64,000 nt of DNA from Bin5 sp965116395 (GTDB lineage Bacteria; Chloroflexota; Anaerolineae; Caldilineales; Caldilineaceae): the NCBI GenBank assembly GCA_965116395.1, contig OZ220684.1, positions 3,472,001 through 3,536,000 of the forward strand. The letters are read 5' to 3'. Positions within the stretch are counted from its first letter, which is position 1. Each line of letters starts with the position of its first letter. Positions 7,458-16,320 of the stretch are shown piece by piece. Both the position numbers and the translations under genes were made by a program. The notes under the pieces were generated by a model, which saw only the letters and a list, made by a program, of their open reading frames with translations, was not told where the DNA came from and did no database searches.

Positions 7458-8798
7458 TCAGGCTGCCAAACGTTCTCTGGCCTGATCTTCCTGTTCCTGC
7501 AGGTAGGCGTCCATGTTGGATAGCGCTTCCTGGATGCTGATTTCCTGGCGCATGGCGCGGTCGAATTCGGCAGCGGCCGGGCCCTGCTGTGCCACGTGGT
7601 CCTGGGGATAGCGTGCGTAGGGCCACATGCCCTCGGCAACGCGCTTGGAGACGAGGCCGTACTTGACATCGCCGATGCCGGGATCGTTGTAAACGCCTTT
7701 TGAGGGGACAACGCCGGAGTAGAAGTCGAGCGCCTGCAGGAGCGCGCCATTGCTGACGATGAGCAGGGCAAAGTCGACGGCGGCAGACAGCTTGGGGGCG
7801 TCGTCGGCCAACCGCTTCGAAAGCCCATAGCCTGCGACATGCTGCGGGTAAAGCACATTTTCGACAGCGTTTGCGAGGGGCGGCTTGACGATGTTGTCGG
7901 CCGGCACGTCGGCCACGTCGGTCAAGACGCTCATGGTCCAGGCGCCGTTGCCCCAGATCGAGACGAGCTGCTGGCCGCAGGCCTCGTATTCGTTGGTAAA
8001 CAGCTCGAAGTCGACGGTCTTGTGGACATGGTAGACGTCGTGCAGGATCTGGGCGGCGGCCGCGCCTATTTCGCTGTCGTGGGACCAGACGCCGGTCTCT
8101 TTGTCGAAGAAGTCTCCGCCCAGCTGCCAGATGAGAGACCACAATAGCTGATATTGGGAGCTGGAAATCGAGTAACCTGAGCGGGTGACTTTGCCGTCAT
8201 CGTTCGTCTGCGTCATGGCAATGCCGGCCTCAATCACTTCTTCGTAGGACCCGAAGTTGAGGTAATCGACGCCTGCTTCGTCGCAGTGGACCGTGTTGAC
8301 GGTCATGGCGGCGCCGCGGATACCGGCGAGCCAGGGCAGGTAGTATACCTTGTTGCCGGGCACTTCGACTGCCTGGAAGGCGGCCGGCCACATCTTTTCT
8401 TCGAGTTCGGCAGCGCCGCCTGCGTGGTCGGTGATGTCGAGGAAGACGCGGGTGATGTCGGTGGCAACGACCCAGTCGGTGTACATCATCATGACGTCGC
8501 CTTCGGTGCCGGAGGCGATTGAGGGCAGCATCTTATTCAGCAGGTCGCCGTAGCCGATGGCCTGGAGGTCGACGGTGACGTTTTCGTGTTCCTTCTCAAA
8601 CTCCGGTTGTACCCAGCCCATGATGCGGTTGGCGCCGTCCCAGTCCTGGTACCAGACGACGAGATCGAGGGGTTCTTCCATGGCGTCAGCGCTGCCGGCG
8701 TCCATTTCGGATGCGACCGGCGCGCAGGCTGCCAACATTGTGAGCGCGCCGAGGCCTGCGCCCACTTTGAGAAACTGACGACGACTTGTCTGCTGCAT
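7458..8798 (-). CDS. Extracellular sugar-binding lipoprotein, CUT1 family
   Basis: Solute-binding protein of the importer, 446 residues. The N-terminus combines a twin-arginine motif (SRRQFLK, residues 5-11) with a lipobox ending LAAC (Cys25), so it is exported, perhaps folded via Tat, and lipid-anchored. A short Asp/Glu/Ala spacer follows, then a bacterial extracellular solute-binding fold with LDLVVWYQDWDG near the start. The gene has an excellent AGGAGG ribosome-binding site and a good promoter 95 bp upstream, and is the first gene of the leftward operon. Substrate unknown. Confidence 0.9.
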   Translation of the reverse strand: MQQTSRRQFLKVGAGLGALTMLAACAPVASEMDAGSADAMEEPLDLVVWYQDWDGANRIMGWVQPEFEKEHENVTVDLQAIGYGDLLNKMLPSIASGTEGDVMMMYTDWVVATDITRVFLDITDHAGGAAELEEKMWPAAFQAVEVPGNKVYYLPWLAGIRGAAMTVNTVHCDEAGVDYLNFGSYEEVIEAGIAMTQTNDDGKVTRSGYSISSSQYQLLWSLIWQLGGDFFDKETGVWSHDSEIGAAAAQILHDVYHVHKTVDFELFTNEYEACGQQLVSIWGNGAWTMSVLTDVADVPADNIVKPPLANAVENVLYPQHVAGYGLSKRLADDAPKLSAAVDFALLIVSNGALLQALDFYSGVVPSKGVYNDPGIGDVKYGLVSKRVAEGMWPYARYPQDHVAQQGPAAAEFDRAMRQEISIQEALSNMDAYLQEQEDQARERLAA

Positions 8799-8893
8799 GT
8801 TCTCCTCCTGAAAGGCTGACTTGGAAGTCTGCTATAAGAGTGGATTTCTGGTGAGATCAGGCTGTTTTCGCGTGGACTGAGGGGACGGGGAGC

Positions 8894-8921
8894 AGTATAA
8901 CACTGAGTCGGTGACTGTCAA
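8894..8921 (-). promoter_or_regulatory. Sigma70-type promoter of the first sugar importer operon
   Basis: On the minus strand TTGACA (8916-8921) and TATACT (8894-8899) are separated by 16 bp. It points at the binding-protein gene starting at 8798. Confidence 0.7.
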
Positions 8922-9489
8922 ATTGACTGTGGCATGTGGTTCCTTACCTCGATCGTTCCGCTGAGAAGGTAGGTGACTCCTCCACAAGTCACTTTTTCTT
9001 TCTGAAAAAATTTCTCAAGGTGGCCGGGTCTTACCGAGGCTTATCGGTAGCTGTAAACCCTTAGCGCGCTGCAAGCGAGCAGTTGCCTCGTCGACAGGTC
9101 CGGTGGCCAGGCTCTCGCGGTTTCTGATCAGGAAGAATGTCTAACCAGGGACACCTATTCTGGTCATCAACAGGCTCCAATATCGGAACATTTGAGCTAG
9201 ACAGCCACTAGCAGGGCCGCTATACTGTATAGGAGGAAAATATTTTCTCATTGAGGGAATATTTCACACTTAGGAGGATACTGCTTCCTCAATGCGGGTA
9301 GCACCTTAATCTGTTTCGTTACTGCCAATACTTGGCAAAGGAAACGGCAACTGGCCCTGACGCGTAGTTATGATTCCCGAAACTGCGGTTCAGGCGACTC
9401 TCAGCGGATAGTGAATCGCAGCGGCCGTTCACTCGCGGCCGGGGTCCGCATAAGGAGGTCGTCGTTTGATATTTCACGGAGGTGCCACC
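8922..9489. other. Divergent intergenic region
   Basis: No coding frame supported. Around 9230-9290 there are AT-rich segments with repeated ATTGAGGGAATATTT-like and AGGAGGA motifs that may be regulatory for one of the flanking genes. A ribosome-binding site (GGAGGTG) at the right end serves the FN3 protein. Confidence 0.35.
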
Positions 9490-10197
9490 ATGAAATACAG
9501 TACGAGGCTAAAGTTGATTGGGCCGCGGGGTGTACTACTCCTCGCTGCCCTCCTAGCGGCTGTCGCCCCCATCACCTTTCTGACGGATGGCGAAATGGAT
9601 GCGCTGGGTAGGTCGTCCGGTATAATGGCCGCGCCGAAGTTGACCGCGACTGGGAAAGAGGGGGACGCGATCGAGTTGAGTTGGAGGTCGATTTCAGGCG
9701 TTGAGGGGGACGAGTTTGCGGCGTGGTTCATTGGCGGCTGGGACCAGTTGGACGACGTGGCTCTGAGCGGCCCGACCTACAGCCAGACCGGTCTCACAGT
9801 TGACACGAATTACTACTATATAGTGCACGCGGCGGGCGACAACGGCGCGGTCGGCTTGTGGTCGGAGTATGTCAGTGCGGTAGGTTTCGAGACCCTGCCG
9901 CCTACCTCGACGGCGCTACCAGCAGTGCTGGGGTCCGGGGAGCTGTCATCGCCTGGCTCTACACAGCCAATGCCCATGCCGCCATCGCTTCCGGAAGGCG
10001 GGTTTAAGTCGTCGGGGGTGGCGCTGTTACCGCCGGGGTCTAATCCGATGGGGTTGGTCTGGCGCCGCTTGGGGCTCCGTCCAACTAGCCGGCGACGGCG
10101 ACGGCGGCGTCCACGTCCGCGTCCGCGTTTACGTCCGCGCCTACGTCCACGTTTGCGCCCTCGCCCACGGGTACCCTCTCGTCCACGCCAACAATGA
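9490..10197 (+). CDS. Secreted FN3-domain protein, frameshifted near its C-terminus
   Basis: Starts at ATG 9490 behind ACGGAGGTGCCACC; a further upstream in-frame ATG lacks such a site. Residues 1-35 form a signal peptide (GVLLLAALLAAVAP). Residues about 50-140 form one FN3 domain (LTATGKEGDAIELSWRS, then TYSQTGLTVDTNYYYIVHA). The reading frame ends in an Arg/Pro-only tail of about 45 residues. In the +2 frame the same DNA from about 10092 reads as an Ala/Thr/Ser/Pro spacer (SAPTSTFAPSPTGTLSSTPT) typical of exported Chloroflexota proteins and stops at 10272-10274. A 1-base indel in the GCGACG-type repeat tract near 10085-10100 therefore very likely shifted the frame, or is a sequencing error. 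Confidence 0.6.
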   Translation: MKYSTRLKLIGPRGVLLLAALLAAVAPITFLTDGEMDALGRSSGIMAAPKLTATGKEGDAIELSWRSISGVEGDEFAAWFIGGWDQLDDVALSGPTYSQTGLTVDTNYYYIVHAAGDNGAVGLWSEYVSAVGFETLPPTSTALPAVLGSGELSSPGSTQPMPMPPSLPEGGFKSSGVALLPPGSNPMGLVWRRLGLRPTSRRRRRRRPRPRPRLRPRLRPRLRPRPRVPSRPRQQ

Positions 10198-10274
10198 CGC
10201 CCACAGGGGGAGGGCACCCACAAGGGGTGGCCCTGCGGGGTTGCCTGCTGATATGCAATGTCAACGACCCCTGA

Positions 10275-10689
10275 TTGTGGGTTTCCGAGGCCCGTTTTCA
10301 GATGTGAGGGCACTAGTGAGCTTGTTGGGCCTGAACCTCAGCGGCATCGGCTGCTGCTGCCTGCGGGGACGGGCTTGTCTCATGGGTACGGATCGGTGGA
10401 TGCCCACCGGAATAACCTGAACCTGCCCGCCTGCAATCGGGCCGAGCTTGGGGCGTCTACGGCTGGGCCGAGTAACCTGGCTGCAAGCATCGGCAGGCTG
10501 TCTGTCATCCAGACAATCCACCTGTTCTGAAACCCTGGTTCAGACTAAGTATGTTCTTGGGTGCCTGGCCCACTTTTCTGTTCAGCTTTGCTTTGAAGAC
10601 GGGCGCAGATGCTGTTAGAATTGCACTACGCATCCAGGAAAGCCTGCGGCAGTGTAAACCGGTTTACTTCCTCTGCCAGGAAAGTGCAG
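10275..10689. other. Gap without recognisable gene
   Basis: Several short frames are open on both strands, for example plus 10258-10530, but none resembles a known family. Possibly decayed downstream part of the FN3 gene. Confidence 0.35.
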
Positions 10690-11931
10690 ATGAATCTCAG
10701 ACGGCTCAGCGCGGTCTCGTTCGGCCATATGGCGATCGACATTCTCAATGCTTCGATCGCCATGATCCTTGCTGTGCTCGCAGTGCCTTTCGATATTTCT
10801 AACGCACAGATTGGGCTGGGGGGGATGGCCTACGCGCTGATGGGCTCGCTGTCACAACCTTTTTTTGGCGTGCTGGCCGACCGGTTTGGGGGGCGCTGGC
10901 TGGGCGCGCTGGGGTTGCTGTGGACTGCCGTGTTCTACTACGCGGCCACTTTCTCGGAGAATTACTTCACGCTGATCACGCTGATGACGGTCGCGTCGCT
11001 GGGCAGCGGCGCGTTCCATCCCCAGGGTGCGATGAATGCCGGCGCGGCAGGCGGTCACAAGGCGACGACGGGCACCTCTGTTTTCTTCCTGCTGGGGCAG
11101 CTGGGGCTGGCCATGGGGCCGATGATCGCGGGCGTGCTGTTGGAAGAGATCTGGATGCTGGGCCCGCGCATCATGGCGATCGCGACGCTTCCGTTTGTGG
11201 TGTGGATGGCCTTTGGACTGCGCAAACCGCTGGTGCGAGTCGAGCCAGAACCGCCGCGGCCGGCAACGGTCGAGGAGCGGCGGCGTCTGCAACAACGCAT
11301 TGCACGCGCGCGCGCTGTGTCAAACCGTGTTTCCCAGCCCAACAGGCGCTGGGTGGCGCTGGTGGCGTTCGCGGTGCTGGTGGCGTTGCGAGCTTCGGTT
11401 CACCAGATATTTTATGGGATGTTGCCCAAATACTTCGCGGATCTGGGCTTTTCCCCGACACAGTTCGGCTTTATGGTCGGGGTGCCCAGTGTGGCGATCG
11501 CGCTTGGCTCGATGTCCGGGGGCATTTTGGGTGATCGCTATGACCAGCCCAAGATTCTGCTGTGGTCGCTCCTGGCGGCCACGCCATTCTCGTGGCTGAT
11601 GCTCGACATAGTTTACGGATGGGTATTTTTTCCGCTGGCCTTTGCGGCCGGCTTCCTGGTCGGTATCCCTCACAGTATTCTGGTGGTCATGGCGCAGAGG
11701 TTTCTGCCAAACAGGCAGGGGCTGGCGAGCGGCGCTATCCTCGGTTTCACTTTTGCCTCGGGCGCGTTGGGGATGGGTTTGGCCGGTCCGATTGCGGACA
11801 TCTACACCCTTTCAGGCGTCATGCATGTTGTGGCGGTTATGCCACTGTTCGCGGCGTTGTGCGCTGTGTTTTTGCGGACTCGCATTGCGACGGCGCTGCC
11901 GATGGCGCCGGCAGCAGGGTCGGCGGACTGA
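10690..11931 (+). CDS. MFS transporter, fosmidomycin-resistance (Fsr)-like
   Basis: Major facilitator of 413 residues with twelve predicted membrane segments. The N-terminus LSAVSFGHMAIDILNASIAMIL and the loop GVLADRFGGRWLG match the Fsr-like drug-exporter branch. A long cytoplasmic loop between segments 6 and 7 (about residues 185-220) is rich in Arg. ATG 10690 was chosen because AGGAAAG lies eight bases upstream and the protein then begins at the family-typical position; the frame is open further upstream but encodes a Cys/Ser-rich stretch unlike the family. Substrate not deducible. Single gene, no co-oriented partner. Confidence 0.8.
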   Translation: MNLRRLSAVSFGHMAIDILNASIAMILAVLAVPFDISNAQIGLGGMAYALMGSLSQPFFGVLADRFGGRWLGALGLLWTAVFYYAATFSENYFTLITLMTVASLGSGAFHPQGAMNAGAAGGHKATTGTSVFFLLGQLGLAMGPMIAGVLLEEIWMLGPRIMAIATLPFVVWMAFGLRKPLVRVEPEPPRPATVEERRRLQQRIARARAVSNRVSQPNRRWVALVAFAVLVALRASVHQIFYGMLPKYFADLGFSPTQFGFMVGVPSVAIALGSMSGGILGDRYDQPKILLWSLLAATPFSWLMLDIVYGWVFFPLAFAAGFLVGIPHSILVVMAQRFLPNRQGLASGAILGFTFASGALGMGLAGPIADIYTLSGVMHVVAVMPLFAALCAVFLRTRIATALPMAPAAGSAD

Positions 11932-11970
11932 GGTCTGGGCGCGCCATAATCTACAGACCGGGAACGGACA

Positions 11971-12165
11971 TCACTTTCGATCCCGCTCATCCGCCGGCTC
12001 TATGTCTGCGACCTTCCCCATCGCTGCCAGGCACTTCCCCTTGCTCCCCTGCTCTGCACGCGTCGCAAGAAACGCTTCTGTTGCAATCGCCGACGCCTTC
12101 TCAGTCATTGCCAGCATGATGAACTGTTCAAGCGACATGTCTTCACGTTCGACAATTTCACACAC
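11971..12165 (-). CDS. HicB-like antitoxin, C-terminal part (N-terminally truncated)
   Basis: A 64-residue frame starting at GTG 12163-12165. It contains the ribbon-helix-helix C-terminus typical of HicB-family antitoxins: MSLEQFIMLAMTEKASAIAT, a charged stretch, and the acidic end GKVADIEPADERD. The usual first 15-20 residues with the initial strand and helix are missing, and no HicA toxin lies next to it, so it is probably a remnant. It marks the left end of a small toxin-antitoxin island together with the pair at 12705-13246. Confidence 0.5.
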   Translation of the reverse strand: MCEIVEREDMSLEQFIMLAMTEKASAIATEAFLATRAEQGSKGKCLAAMGKVADIEPADERDRK

Positions 12166-12704
12166 TGTTGTGTGAAGCGACTCAGGTATTGAAAGTCATA
12201 TGGTTGTCATAGTCACTGTATAGTGGATTCGAATGTTTGGACCACGAAGAGGGAAAGACAAGGTGCGTCCAGACGGATACGGCCAACTCTGATCAGAGCA
12301 CGAAGTGCTTTTCAACTGATGTTCGATCACTAAAGATTTTAGTCAAACTCCCCAAAAACGCAGACAACTGCCGCCGCCAAAGTCGATTTCAGGCGTTGAT
12401 AAGGCGTCAGCCCCATATCCCACGTCGCCACTTGTGATCTCGATGTTTGCGCCGGTGCCGAGAGGATCGAGATGGAAACGAAGTTGCCATAAGGTATACT
12501 TCAGACAGTGCGTAAGTCGGAGCGTTTTGAAAACAGCCTTGTCAAGGCTCTGGAAAGGTTGTTCGGCGGCCGGACCGACACGTTAGGAGTCCTTGATCGT
12601 CTCGGCTGGTCAGGTCCATGCCACGGCCACTTCTATTGCCCTGCCAACCGGCAATTCTTCGCCCTCCACCGGATGGCAAACCGCTGCGAACGGGAGATGA
12701 CAAC
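12166..12704. other. Gap without recognisable gene
   Basis: Short frames occur (plus 12237-12437 and 12508-12708) but none is recognisable. The last bases (GGGAGATGACAAC) provide a weak ribosome-binding site for the DUF433 gene. Confidence 0.35.
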
Positions 12705-12932
12705 ATGAAATACTGGGAATCGTGTAAGGCCGTTGAAAGACACCCCGAGAAACTTGGCGGGACCTGGGTATTTCGCGGCACGCGCGTGCCCGTCTCCGCC
12801 TTATTTGAGAATCTCCGCGATGGAGCAACCGTAGAGCAGTTTCTGGCGTGGTTCCCGGGCGTGGAGAGATGGAAGGTCGAAGCCGCCTTGGATCACGAGG
12901 TGAAAGCCCTGACAGAATCTGTTCGTTCATGA
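12705..12932 (+). CDS. DUF433 family antitoxin-like protein
   Basis: A 75-residue protein of the DUF433 (VapB45-like) family, a winged-helix DNA-binding antitoxin that represses its own operon and neutralises a PIN-like toxin. The family hallmark GGTWVFRGTRVPVSALFENL (residues 22-41) is followed by the DGATVEQFLAWFPGV segment. ATG 12705 is the family-typical start, since the protein begins a few residues before the conserved core. Its stop overlaps the start of the next gene by four bases (ATGA), the normal arrangement of such pairs. Confidence 0.85.
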   Translation: MKYWESCKAVERHPEKLGGTWVFRGTRVPVSALFENLRDGATVEQFLAWFPGVERWKVEAALDHEVKALTESVRS

Positions 12933-13246
12933 AGATTCTGTTTGATCAGGGAACGCCTGCACCCCTGCGCCAGCATCTTGCCGGGCATTCGGTCGATACT
13001 GCCTATGAACGAGGATGGTCTGAACTGCGGAACGACGATCTGCTTGACGAAGCGGAGAATAGTGGCTGCGAACTACTGATTACGACAGACCAGAACATGT
13101 GCTACCAGCAGAATCTTGTTGGAAAACATTTGGAGATTCTCGTACTTCTTTCGACATCCTGGCCGCGTATTCAGTCGAAAATCGGCGATGTCCAACACGC
13201 TGTCGAAGGGATGCAGGCCTGGTACTATAGGGAAGTTCCCATTTAG
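12929..13246 (+). CDS. DUF5615 PIN-like toxin
   Basis: A 105-residue partner of the DUF433 protein, predicted PIN-like ribonuclease toxin. The N-terminal MKILFDQGTPAPL carries the first acidic residue (Asp6), and LITTDQNM holds a second conserved Asp in the usual place; a downstream WPRIQSKI segment is also family-like. The ATGA overlap with the upstream gene couples their translation. The module stands alone and is the intact part of a small toxin-antitoxin island. Confidence 0.85.
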   Translation: MKILFDQGTPAPLRQHLAGHSVDTAYERGWSELRNDDLLDEAENSGCELLITTDQNMCYQQNLVGKHLEILVLLSTSWPRIQSKIGDVQHAVEGMQAWYYREVPI

Positions 13247-13344
13247 AGTTTAGCCTGTTAGACACCACATTTTTCGCACGGGTCACGAAAAAGAAACGTG
13301 TTAGTCTTGACTGTCTCTACGCCATACGCGATTCGCATAGCGAC

Positions 13345-14238
13345 CTAGCCATCTCCAGGCCAAGCCTCCTCCGTAATCTCCGGCTCAACAGTGGCTCCGC
13401 GCGGGCCGGGGCGCAACCTCCCTGTCACGACCTGGCCGTCGTGCTGAAAGACGAGGAGTGCGTTCTTCTCCTCGGCCTGGCGGCGCAAGTTGCGTTTGCC
13501 TTCGATGCTTTGCATTGGGTCGAGGTCGAAGGAGGGCACCCAGGCCAGCCGGTCCAGATGCGCGGCCCAGCTGCAGGCGTCGCCCAGGAAGAGGAGTGAT
13601 TCGCCGGCGTCTTCGACCCACACGGCCTGGATGCTTTCGGTATGGCCGGGCACTGTCACCGATTGCACGCCGATGGCCAGGCTCTGATCGCCGTCTACGA
13701 TTTCCAGCTGACCTGTGCGGCGCAGCGGCTCCCAGTTATTGGAGAAGTAGGTGCCGCGGGTGCGTTCATTGGGGAAGGCGGCGTCGGCCATTTCAAGGCG
13801 CTGGATCAGATAGCGGGCGTTGGGGAAGGAGGGAACGGCCTCGCTCTCGGGATCGTTGACGTCTCTCCAGTGCGTACAGCCGCCGGCGTGGTCGGCGTGC
13901 AGATGGGTCATAAGGACGATGTCGACGTCGTCGGGGCTGAAGCCCACACGTTGCAGGTCGGCCGCCAAGCGCTGGTTGCTGTCTTCCATGCCAAAGATGT
14001 TTCGCTCCTTGGCGGTGATTTTGTCGCCCTGGCCGACGTCTACCAGGATCAGCCCGGCCGACGACTCGATAAGCAGGGAGCGCATCTGTACCGGTATCCT
14101 GTTTTTCTCGTCGGGCTGGATGACCCGCTCCCAGAGGACGCGCGGCACGAGACCAAAGAAGCCGCCGCCGTCAACAAGTTGGCGGCCGTCGCTGACGATA
14201 TGACAGGGTATGGAACCGATATTGAATGAATATGGCAT
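13345..14238 (-). CDS. Metallo-beta-lactamase-fold hydrolase
   Basis: MBL-fold protein of 297 residues, probably a lactonase- or esterase-type Zn hydrolase. The metal motif THLHADHAGG lies at residues 111-120, a further His is in VPGHTESIQ, and the bridging Asp is in FLGDACSW. The N-terminus has the pattern of quorum-quenching-like MBL hydrolases (IPCHIVSDGR, then LLIESSAGLILVDVGQG). The start at 14238 (MPYSFNIG) fits the family; an in-frame extension to 14298 is Ser/Thr-rich and lacks a ribosome-binding site. Substrate unknown. Confidence 0.8.
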   Translation of the reverse strand: MPYSFNIGSIPCHIVSDGRQLVDGGGFFGLVPRVLWERVIQPDEKNRIPVQMRSLLIESSAGLILVDVGQGDKITAKERNIFGMEDSNQRLAADLQRVGFSPDDVDIVLMTHLHADHAGGCTHWRDVNDPESEAVPSFPNARYLIQRLEMADAAFPNERTRGTYFSNNWEPLRRTGQLEIVDGDQSLAIGVQSVTVPGHTESIQAVWVEDAGESLLFLGDACSWAAHLDRLAWVPSFDLDPMQSIEGKRNLRRQAEEKNALLVFQHDGQVVTGRLRPGPRGATVEPEITEEAWPGDG

Positions 14239-14694
14239 GGTAGTAGTGTGAGAATGTGAAAGGCGGATACGTGTTGATGCAGATGAAACTCTGTTCAAAC
14301 AGAGTCAGTGCCGAGTATAGCACGGCCCGCCACTGTAACCTACCTTCGCCAGGTATCGGAAGCCAGTTATGTCACCTGTTCCAAGGGTGCCGCGACCTTT
14401 GCTTTCCTGTTCTGCGACCGCGACCTGCGGCGACCACAGAGTGTGGCCCGCGTCCCTTCGCGGACTCCAAAAGGGTGTTCTTGGCGGTCCTTGGTGGATA
14501 GGCCGCACTCTGCTCTCTTGGACCACAGCTTAGACAGTTCGGCGGCGCATCAGATATCACTGTGCCCCGATTTGACAGGCAGGGGCGCGCCTCCGCATAC
14601 TTAAGCGGTTACATCACGGCGCGGCTTCTGCCAATCTACCACCTTTCGCGCCGGTAGTCGGGCGTCATCCGTCGTACGAAAAACGCAGTACGCA
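14239..14694. other. Gap with an inverted degenerate copy of the 10-bp repeat array
   Basis: No gene seen. Positions about 14456-14502 read on the minus strand as a worn copy of the array at 16030-16320 (TTCGCGGACTCC, AAAAGGGTGTTCTT, GGCGGTCCTTGGTGGA on the plus strand). Confidence 0.45.
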
Positions 14695-15495
14695 ATGCCA
14701 ATGCAAAGCAAACAGTTCTTTAGCGGCGAACCCGCGCAGATGCGCCCGCGCAAGCTTGTGCAAGGGTTGGTCTTCGATTTTGACAATACACTTGCCCGGC
14801 TCAACCGGCCTCACGAAGAGTTGATGAACACGGGCGCGCAGACAGCTTTCGACTACATGCGCTCGACGGGTATGACTGACCTGCCCGACGAATTTCCGGA
14901 GCATCTTGTTGAGGCGCGCATCTTCGCCGAAACGAAATCGGACGATGAGCAGGAGGAGCACACCGCGGACGACACGTTGAGTTTCCTGTTGCAGTTCGTC
15001 GGTTATCCGGCTTCACGTATGAACGAGGAGGTTCTGCGGCGGGCGGTGGACCTTTTTTACGCGCCGGAGATGACGGCGTGGGAGCCGATGCCCGGCGCGA
15101 TCGAACTGCTGGAGAAATTGCGGGCCGAGGGCTTTCCGCTGGCGTTGATCGCCAACTTTTCCAGTGACCGTATCTTTCAGCGCATCATTGACTATACCGG
15201 CCTGCGCACTTACCTGGATGTCTGTCTGAGCAGCGCGGCGGTGGAGTGGCGGAAGCCTGAGAAGGAAATCTATGATGCGGTGCTGAAGCGCTGGGACGCG
15301 GAACCGTATGAGCTGGTTTGCGTCGGCGACAGCCTGAAGCATGATGTTGCGGGCGGGCAGGAGATTGGGGCGCTTACTGTTCACTGCCGCATGATCCCGC
15401 TGGCAGAGGATCAACGACTGGTGGACGAGATTGAGCCAGACGCGGTGATCGAGAAGCTGTCGGACCTGCTCTTGCTCATCGAAAAGTGGTGCTAA
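14695..15495 (+). CDS. HAD-superfamily hydrolase
   Basis: Phosphatase-like protein of 266 residues. HAD motif I is VFDFDNTLA (nucleophile Asp28, acid/base Asp30); motif II lies in ALIANFSSDR; the motif III Lys is in EWRKPEKEIYD; motif IV is VCVGDSLKHD near residues 208-217. A helical cap lies between motifs I and II. No clear ribosome-binding site precedes ATG 14695, and ATG 14740 (MRPRKLVQG) is a plausible alternative start. It is followed two bases later by a Nudix gene, so the two form a small housekeeping or detoxification operon. Substrate not deducible. Confidence 0.85.
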   Translation: MPMQSKQFFSGEPAQMRPRKLVQGLVFDFDNTLARLNRPHEELMNTGAQTAFDYMRSTGMTDLPDEFPEHLVEARIFAETKSDDEQEEHTADDTLSFLLQFVGYPASRMNEEVLRRAVDLFYAPEMTAWEPMPGAIELLEKLRAEGFPLALIANFSSDRIFQRIIDYTGLRTYLDVCLSSAAVEWRKPEKEIYDAVLKRWDAEPYELVCVGDSLKHDVAGGQEIGALTVHCRMIPLAEDQRLVDEIEPDAVIEKLSDLLLLIEKWC

Positions 15496-15497
15496 AC

Positions 15498-15989
15498 GTG
15501 AGAAGCGACGAAGGCCAGGCAAACGCGACTTTCCCGGTGACGATTAGCCGTGAGTATCCGCAGGCGCCGTTGGTGGCGGTGGCTGCGGTGGTGCTCGACG
15601 AGGGCGGCCTTATTCTGATGGTCGAGCGTGGGCGTCCGCCTTCTAAAGGGATGTGGGCGTTGCCGGGCGGTCTGCTGGATCTGGGCGAGCCGGTGCGCGA
15701 TGGGGTTGCGCGTGAGGTGCGGGAGGAGACCGGCGCGGAAATTGAAATCGTTGAGCTGGTGGATTTCTTTGAGCCGATTCACCGCGACGACGCCGGACGT
15801 ATTCGCTATCATTTTGTGGTTATCGATTTCTGGGCACGCTACCTTGGCGGCGATGTTGCGGCGGCGGACGATGTTGACGATGTGGCGTGGGTGTCGGTCG
15901 AGAGGTTGGGGGACTTTCCGATGGAGGAGGCGACGCGCCTTGTAGTATGTAAGGCGCACGGTCTTTGGGAGGAGAGTAGCGGGCGGTAG
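15498..15989 (+). CDS. Nudix hydrolase (ADP-ribose pyrophosphatase-like)
   Basis: Nudix protein of 163 residues that should cleave a nucleoside-diphosphate derivative with Mg2+. The box is complete at about residues 58-80: GLLDLGE, seven residues, REVREETGA. The preceding ERGRPPSKGMWALPGG is typical of the ADP-ribose/NADH-type subgroup. GTG 15498 lies three bases after the HAD stop and is preferred over GTG 15486, which overlaps it. Coupled translation with the HAD hydrolase suggests a shared repair or salvage role. Confidence 0.85.
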   Translation: MRSDEGQANATFPVTISREYPQAPLVAVAAVVLDEGGLILMVERGRPPSKGMWALPGGLLDLGEPVRDGVAREVREETGAEIEIVELVDFFEPIHRDDAGRIRYHFVVIDFWARYLGGDVAAADDVDDVAWVSVERLGDFPMEEATRLVVCKAHGLWEESSGR

Positions 15990-16029
15990 AGGGGCATTGA
16001 TGGTAGCTGTTTAGTTGGCTGCGGAGGGC

Positions 16030-16320
16030 CACGAAGGACTAAGAAGAACACCTTTTGTCCACGAAGGGCCGCTAAGGGCCACGAAGGACCACGAAGAACA
16101 CCTTTTTATCCACGAAGGGCCGCGAAGGACCGCGAAGGACCGCGAAGAACACCTTTTTTTCCACGAAGGGCCGCGAAGGACCGCGAAGGACCGCGAAGAA
16201 CCGCGAAGAACACCTTTTTTCCACGAAGTGCCGCGAAGGACCACGAAGAACACCTTTTGTCCACGAATGGATGCGAAGGGCCGCGAAGAACAGTTCTTTT
16301 TTTCGCTAAAGGCCGCGAGG
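16030..16320. repeat. 10-bp-periodic tandem repeat array
   Basis: Built from 10-bp units of the form CGCGAAGGAC, CACGAAGGAC and CGCGAAGAAC. Runs of three to six units are punctuated by AACACC plus a run of five to seven T and then CCACGAA. At least five such blocks of 30-62 bp occur. A 123-codon open frame across it is a by-product of the repeat. It is not a CRISPR array: there are no unique spacers and the units are too short. Confidence 0.85.

Noticed and set aside
7312..8142. 276-codon leftward frame overlapping the binding-protein and permease genes
   Set aside because: A second frame of the same strand over a strongly supported lipoprotein gene; Arg-rich shadow.
10085..10197. Arg/Pro tail as a nucleic-acid-binding domain
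   Set aside because: The alternate frame gives a typical Thr/Ser/Pro/Ala spacer, so a frameshift explains it better.
13270..13292. TTTTTCG/CGAAAAA inverted pair after the toxin gene
   Set aside because: Stem too AT-rich and short to be called a terminator.
16030..16320. Possible CRISPR array
   Set aside because: Units are 10 bp, no unique spacers of constant length, and no cas genes in the window.
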